A stretch of 64,000 nt of DNA. It comes from Nodosilinea nodulosa PCC 7104. GTDB taxonomy: Bacteria; Cyanobacteriota; Cyanobacteriia; Phormidesmidales; Phormidesmidaceae. Every line of letters starts with the position of its first letter. Position 1 is the stretch's first letter. Location: contig NZ_JH976537.1 of the NCBI RefSeq assembly GCF_000309385.1, positions 2,535,866 through 2,599,865 on the forward strand, read 5' to 3'. Made by a program: the position numbers and the translations under genes. Positions 59,689 to 64,000 of this stretch are shown here, one piece after another. The notes beneath the pieces were generated by a model. It had not been told where the DNA came from and did not search any database. It saw only the letters and a list, made by a program, of their open reading frames with translations.

Positions 59689-61716
59689 CTAAGCCAGCAG
59701 CATTAGCCGCTCTGGCGGTAGCACGACCGACCAGGGCAGAGGCATAGTCTTTAGAACAGTCCACTTGTCCTTAAAAACTTCTACCTGCACCTCGTAGTCG
59801 CCCGGGTGGCCGGGGGGATTGTGCAGCTTGAGGAATAGAGTCATGCGGTGAGGGGTTTCGCTGGTCATGGCTAGCCAGCAGGGAAATGTGTTCGGCAGGG
59901 CTGTGCCGCAGGCAGAGGGCGATTCAGCCATGAGAGCACCCGGAGATAGGGGGATGGCGCTGTGGTCTGGCGACAGCTCATGTCTGCGATCCAGCGAACT
60001 GGGGTGATTGGCTTTTGGGCGACCTTGCGGCTGGTTTGGGGCTGAAGGGATGAAGGTGTCTTCGCGGCCAAGGGCTTCTAAAAAGCCAAACTGGTGCGCG
60101 CGCATGCCGATATGGGTCAGGGCAGGGGGAATAGGATCGCTCACCTGCAGGGTGCAACCCCAATCCAGGGCATGGATGGTAGATGCATTGACGGCTACTG
60201 CCCGTGAAATATTTTTACAGCCAGTGAGTTTAGCGGCACTGACGGTTTGGGGATATTCCAGCACCCGATGCTTGGTGTCGCAGGTGCTGATGCGTCCCTG
60301 ATCCATGACCAGAAGATGGCTGCAAACCCGATAGGCTTCTTCGATATTGTGGGTCACCAGGAGGGTGACGCCGGGATATTGCTCCAGCCACAGCCGCAGG
60401 TCTCGCTCGATGAGGTAGCGCAGGTGGGTATCGAGGGCCGAGAACGGCTCATCCAGCAGCAGCACCTCGGGCTGGCTGGCCAGCACCCGCGCCATGGCCA
60501 CCCGCTGCTGCTGGCCACCGGAAAGCTGGCTGGGGTAGCGATGCTCTAACCCTTCAAGCTGCACGGCCCCTAGCTGGGCCTCAACAATCTGCCGCTGCCG
60601 CTGGGCCGAAAGGTTGGGGGGCAGGCCAAAGGCAATATTTTCGGCCACCGTGAGGTGGGGGAACAGGGCATAGTTTTGGAACAGAACGCCGACGCTGCGA
60701 TCGCGGCAGGGCAAGTTAACTCCCGTTTCTGAGTCAAACAGCACGCGCCCGTTCAGCACAATCCGCCCGGTGTCGGGCATTTCTGTGCCCGCAATGCACC
60801 GCAAAATCAGGCTCTTGCCCGCCCCGGAGGCCCCGAGCAGGCCCAGGGGCTGGCGATCGCTGCAAAAAGATACGTCGAGGGTGAAGCCAGGCAGGCGTTT
60901 GGTGAGGGTGACTGAGAGGTGGGGGGAGGTGGGCAGGGGAGATGGAGGAGATGGGGAAAATGGGGGAGTGGGGAAGGTTCTTTGGCGGGCGGCGGTACCA
61001 GTGTGCTTGGCCTGGCTGGCGTTCTGGCTGCGCGTCTGGCTGGATTTTCTGTCTCTGTTGCTCTGTCGCCCTCGCTGCCAGCGGTTTAACCAGACCAGCC
61101 CCCCTAAAGTAATCGCCAGAATAACGCCGGTCCAGGCGGCGGCTTCCCAAAAGGCTCCGGCCTCGACGGCAAAGTAGATGGCCATGGGAATGGTCTGGGT
61201 TTTGCCGGGAATATTGCCGGCCAGCATCAAGGTGGCACCAAATTCGCCCAGGGCGCGGGCAAAGGCAAGGGTGGTGCCGGCCAGCACGCCCGGCAGGGCC
61301 AGGGGTAGGGTAATACGCCAGAACAGCCGCAGTTCAGAGGCGCCCAGGGTGCGGGCCGCAGCTTGCAGGTTGTCGTCTATTTGCTCCAGCGACCCCAGCA
61401 CGGTTTTGTACATCAGCGGAAAGGCAACAACCGTGGCGGTGAGAACGGCGGCGTACCAGGTGAAGACAACGCTGCCCCCGGCGGCCTCCAGCAGGGCACC
61501 AATGGGGCCATGTTTGCCCACCAGCAGCAGCAGCAAAAACCCCAGCACCGTGGGCGGCAGCACCAGGGGGGCCAGGAAGCACCCGTCTAGCAGCGATTGC
61601 CAGCGCCCCCGATAGTGGTGCATAAACTCGGCGGCGGCCAGGCCCAGGCCAACGGTGAGCAAGGTGGCAATGACGGCAATGCGCAGGGAGATCCAGAGCG
61701 GGGAGAGATCGAGCAT
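59689..61716 (-). CDS. modBC: Fused molybdate ABC transporter permease-ATPase (ModBC)
   Basis: 675 residues from the ATG giving [11 protein letters not shown] (the frame opens at 61797). The permease half (1-215) has five or more membrane helices and the [19 protein letters not shown] loop typical of ModB. The ATPase half (about 265-500) has [44 protein letters not shown] and [14 protein letters not shown]-like C-terminal part follows ([14 protein letters not shown]). The ~50-residue linker is Ser/Pro/Arg/Thr-rich and encoded by a CCCCATCTCC-type polypyrimidine tract. It sits downstream of modA in the same orientation. Confidence 0.93.
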   Translation of the reverse strand: MLDLSPLWISLRIAVIATLLTVGLGLAAAEFMHHYRGRWQSLLDGCFLAPLVLPPTVLGFLLLLLVGKHGPIGALLEAAGGSVVFTWYAAVLTATVVAFPLMYKTVLGSLEQIDDNLQAAARTLGASELRLFWRITLPLALPGVLAGTTLAFARALGEFGATLMLAGNIPGKTQTIPMAIYFAVEAGAFWEAAAWTGVILAITLGGLVWLNRWQRGRQSNRDRKSSQTRSQNASQAKHTGTAARQRTFPTPPFSPSPPSPLPTSPHLSVTLTKRLPGFTLDVSFCSDRQPLGLLGASGAGKSLILRCIAGTEMPDTGRIVLNGRVLFDSETGVNLPCRDRSVGVLFQNYALFPHLTVAENIAFGLPPNLSAQRQRQIVEAQLGAVQLEGLEHRYPSQLSGGQQQRVAMARVLASQPEVLLLDEPFSALDTHLRYLIERDLRLWLEQYPGVTLLVTHNIEEAYRVCSHLLVMDQGRISTCDTKHRVLEYPQTVSAAKLTGCKNISRAVAVNASTIHALDWGCTLQVSDPIPPALTHIGMRAHQFGFLEALGREDTFIPSAPNQPQGRPKANHPSSLDRRHELSPDHSAIPLSPGALMAESPSACGTALPNTFPCWLAMTSETPHRMTLFLKLHNPPGHPGDYEVQVEVFKDKWTVLKTMPLPWSVVLPPERLMLLA

Positions 61717-61837
61717 GGCATGGGTATTGATGGTGGAGCAGAGGTGGGGGAAGAGGGCAAAAGATGGGTCTGAAGTCTGTCTCGCACGTCGCCGCATCCC
61801 CCCGACGCCGCGTCTACCGCCTTCACTCTAGAGCTAA

Positions 61838-62644
61838 CTAAGACTGCGCCTGGCCAAAGCCGAACTCTGCAAAGGTCTTTTGGGCCTCATCTCCGGCCAG
61901 AAAGTCAATCAGGGTTTGGGCCGCCTCTGGATGGGGGCTGGCCTTTACCACCGCAATGGGATACACAATTGGCTGGTGAGAGCCAGCGGGGACAGTGGTC
62001 AGCACCTTGACGCGATCGGACAGGGCGGCGTCGGTGGCGTAGACCATGCCCAGTTCGGCGCTGCCGCTTTCGACGGCGCTCAGCACGCTGCGGACGTTGC
62101 TGCCGAAGACGAACTTGGGCCGCAGGGTTTCCAGCAGGTCCAGTTTGGTGAGCACTTGCTCGGCGTACTGCCCGGCGGGCACACTGCGAAACTCACCCAC
62201 GGCAAAGTGGGTAACGGCGGCATCCTTGAGCTGGGCGATGTCGGTAATGTCTAAGGTTGAAGCTTTGGGGGCAATCAGCACCAGGCTGTTGGTCACCAAG
62301 TTTCGCCGCGAGTCAGGCACAATTAACCCCTTGTCGGCCAGGGCATCCATCTGCTTGGCGGCGGCGGAGAAGAACAGGTCCGCCGGGGCACCCTGCTCAA
62401 TCTGCTGCTGTAGGGTGCCAGAAGAGCCAAAGTTGTAGTCCACGGCAATATTGGGATGGGCCTCGCGGAACTGGGGGGCGATCGCCTCCAGCACATCCTG
62501 CAAACTGGCGGCGGCGGACAGGGTAAGGGTAACGGTCTGGTCGGAACTCGGCCTGGAATTTAAGGGTGCTCCAGCACAGCTAATGGTCAGAAAACAGGCG
62601 ATCAGCCCGCTGAGGAAAGGAATTAAGAAGCGGCGGCGTTTCAT
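61838..62644 (-). CDS. modA: Molybdate-binding periplasmic lipoprotein
   Basis: 268 residues from the ATG giving MKRRRFLIPFLSG; the frame opens at 62713. An N-terminal hydrophobic stretch ends with LTISCAGA, a lipobox. The ModA core is clear: TLTLSAAASLQDVLEAIAPQF, FGSSGTLQQQIEQGAPADLFFSAAAKQMDALADKG, GAELGMVYATDAALSD-like SAELGMVYATDA and IVYPIAVVKASPHPEAAQTLIDFL. It captures molybdate (or tungstate) for the ModBC fusion encoded just downstream. Confidence 0.94.
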   Translation of the reverse strand: MKRRRFLIPFLSGLIACFLTISCAGAPLNSRPSSDQTVTLTLSAAASLQDVLEAIAPQFREAHPNIAVDYNFGSSGTLQQQIEQGAPADLFFSAAAKQMDALADKGLIVPDSRRNLVTNSLVLIAPKASTLDITDIAQLKDAAVTHFAVGEFRSVPAGQYAEQVLTKLDLLETLRPKFVFGSNVRSVLSAVESGSAELGMVYATDAALSDRVKVLTTVPAGSHQPIVYPIAVVKASPHPEAAQTLIDFLAGDEAQKTFAEFGFGQAQS

Positions 62645-63217
62645 GGTGCTAAACCCAAGGGAGATAAATTGAGCAAAAAGGAGATGGCATTCTAGTCGGG
62701 GCGGCCAATGCAAAGATAATCCGGGGAAGCGCAGAGCGGTTTGCCAACGCCGGGGTTTTCCTTCGGCTTCACCGTGACGTTAGTCACCCCCTGGTTGCCT
62801 GCGGCTATCTAATAGGATATTTGGCGAAAGCCCAATCTAGCTAAGTCCGGGGATTTACACCCTCCAGCCAGGCATTAGAGCAGATTCGCCGACAAAAACT
62901 TTTTAGCCTAGAGAAATGGGCGTTTATAAGCATTCACACTCTCTACAGTTATTGGACCAGACCAGAATCGAAAAAGCTGTATTAATTGAAACAATTAACG
63001 GGCAGAAAAGGTTTTTTACGCACAGAACTAATGGCGGCTTGGTAAGCATAAGAAATTCAAAATCAAATTCGTGAATCATCTTCAGATTTCGCCTCTGCCA
63101 GGTATATACTATTATTGTTCAATAGCCTGAAGCGAATCAGTTTCATGGCATTGAATTAGAGCAACCAAATGCCCAACTCATTTAAAACTAAAACCAAATC
63201 TAAAACTGGAGTTTTGC
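62645..63217. other. Divergent modA/mop intergenic region with palindromes
   Basis: 573 bases. TTAATTG-AAA-CAATTAA (62982-62998) is a perfect inverted repeat, a candidate ModE-like or other operator. GTGACGTTAGTCAC (about 62772-62785) is a hairpin in the modA leader, and the leader reads GGTGTAAATCC on the minus strand. I could not match these to a known riboswitch. GTATATAC at about 63102 may overlap the mop promoter. Confidence 0.4.
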
Positions 63218-63427
63218 ATGAAAATTAGCGCAAGAAATACCTTAAAAGGCACCGTTAAATCGGTCACGATGGGGGCCGTCAATGCAGAAATTGTCATTGA
63301 GGTAGCTGCTGGGTTAAGTATTACTTCAATTATTACCAAGGCCTCTGCAGAGCAGCTGGGCCTGGCCGTGGGAAGTGAAGCCTATGCCGTCATCAAAGCC
63401 TCCGATGTATTGATGGCGGTAGACTAG
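63218..63427 (+). CDS. mop: Molbindin (single-domain TOBE/Mop protein)
   Basis: 69 residues forming one Mop/TOBE domain: MKISARNTLKGTVKSVTMGAVNAEIVIEV, then SITSIITKASAEQLGLAVGSEAYAVIKASDVLMAVD. It binds molybdate as an oligomer and probably stores or buffers the oxyanion. GGAG lies seven bases before the ATG. Its start is on the opposite strand from modA, and its stop overlaps the methyltransferase gene on the other strand by four bases. Confidence 0.94.
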   Translation: MKISARNTLKGTVKSVTMGAVNAEIVIEVAAGLSITSIITKASAEQLGLAVGSEAYAVIKASDVLMAVD

Positions 63428-64000
63428 CGCCTGCGGGCCACAATATTGAACAAGTGCCAGTGTTTTTCTTCTCCCAGGGCGGTTCTGCCCGGATGCTCTT
63501 CTTCATCCAAAAGCTCAACTTCAAAGGGATGAAGAAGGGCCTCAACCTGCTGACGGGTGTGGTGGGTGACATCGGTATAGGCAGCCCAGGAATCGCGATC
63601 GCCAAACAAATGCCCGCAAAACCGACCGCCGGGCTTTAGCGCCACAGTAATTTCTTCCCACAGGTCAGCAAAGTGGTTGGGAAGGCAAAAGGGCAGGCTA
63701 AAGCTGGCGTTGATCAGGTCAACGTCTGGCGGCAAAACAATATTTTCAAAGGCCTGCACCCGCGTTTCCAGATAGCGGCGGTTGATGTCTTGCCGCTGGC
63801 GCAGCCGCGCGATCGCCTCAGGCTCTCCATCAATGACCAGCACGCGCCAGTTGCGGCGAAGGAGCTCAACGGTGTCGCGCCCGTCACCGCAGCCCAGGTC
63901 AACGGCATTTCTAATCGCCAGCGGCCCCTTTTCCTGGGATGATTCTGCCTCGAAGCGATCGAGCGCATTGAGCAACGTTTCGCGGGGAGGTCGGCCTTCT
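63424..64000 (-). CDS. Class I SAM-dependent methyltransferase, 5' end outside window
   Basis: At least 191 residues; the frame is open through the right edge (the visible start begins ...EGRPPRETLLNALDRFE) and the ORF-internal TTG at 63975 is probably not the real start. The SAM-binding motif is AVDLGCGDGRDTVELL, followed by DGEPEAIARL and VDLINASFSLPFC. YTDVTHHTRQQVEALL and the FNIVARR C-terminus fit the methyltransferases related to tellurite-resistance TehB-like proteins. The substrate is unknown. Confidence 0.83.
   Translation of the reverse strand, partial: EGRPPRETLLNALDRFEAESSQEKGPLAIRNAVDLGCGDGRDTVELLRRNWRVLVIDGEPEAIARLRQRQDINRRYLETRVQAFENIVLPPDVDLINASFSLPFCLPNHFADLWEEITVALKPGGRFCGHLFGDRDSWAAYTDVTHHTRQQVEALLHPFEVELLDEEEHPGRTALGEEKHWHLFNIVARRR

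Noticed and set aside
62820-62880. Cobalamin or molybdenum-cofactor riboswitch upstream of modA
   Set aside because: GGTGTAAATCC resembles part of the cobalamin consensus, but the rest of the required motifs could not be found.

Overview
The window looks like the chromosome of a GC-rich, probably filamentous cyanobacterium. The octamer GCGATCGC (HIP1) occurs throughout, the cyanate-uptake operon and Tll0287-type sensor are cyanobacterial in style, and several small proteins are of kinds I associate with cyanobacteria. A Leptolyngbya/Nodosilinea-like origin is a guess. Most genes are GC-rich housekeeping or metabolic genes. A few AT-rich stretches (about 0.2-0.5, 13.9-16.2 and 55.6-58.3 kb) look like accessory DNA.

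Layout. 0-5.2 kb: edge fragment of a possible transposase, a GHL10-type glycoside hydrolase-like exported protein, a MazEF-type toxin-antitoxin pair and a PAS histidine kinase. 5.6-11.4 kb: a REC-AraC response regulator followed by a cyanate operon, cynA-cynB-cynD-cynS plus an NTF2-like protein. 11.4-13.8 kb: a DUF433/DUF5615 toxin-antitoxin pair, a Uma2 nuclease and HtpX. 13.9-16.3 kb: an AT-rich island (integrase remnant, P-loop NTPase) ending at tRNA-Val(GAC). 16.3-21.4 kb: SpoIID/LytB, an amidase, a GNAT and RmuC. 21.7-25.5 kb: a membrane-anchored NTPase-TPR protein with almost identical TPR units, a 125-bp tandem repeat and a DUF559 nuclease. 26.8-32.2 kb: alpha-amylase, then a four-gene cassette (acyl-CoA dehydrogenase-like, PIG-L deacetylase, NodS-like methyltransferase, GT2). 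32.5-38.8 kb: truB, msrA, a DUF4347 Gly-rich protein, a GntR regulator and a KirBac channel.

39-45.5 kb holds two TetR-centred detoxification modules whose operators can be read in the DNA: TetR-1 with an alpha/beta hydrolase and cysH (perhaps also GST and SDR), and TetR-2 with an NAD-epimerase and a DUF1772 protein. 45.6-54.3 kb: Uma2, a Tll0287-type receptor, a cyclase-kinase fusion, a PhnD-like lipoprotein, a thioredoxin, a DUF442 phosphatase and a J-protein. 54.6-58.3 kb: a RluA paralogue lacking the catalytic Asp, then an AT-rich TIR gene pair. 59-64 kb: a pentapeptide protein, a fused modBC, modA, a molbindin and a 5'-truncated methyltransferase.

The most novel signals are three copies of a nested-palindrome intergenic element (32.4, 38.9 and 48.8 kb), the TIR/coiled-coil pair sharing an I-x-I-G-D motif, the Nod-factor-like enzyme cassette, and the operator-in-spacer promoter in front of cysH. 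No CRISPR array, rRNA or complete insertion sequence was seen.
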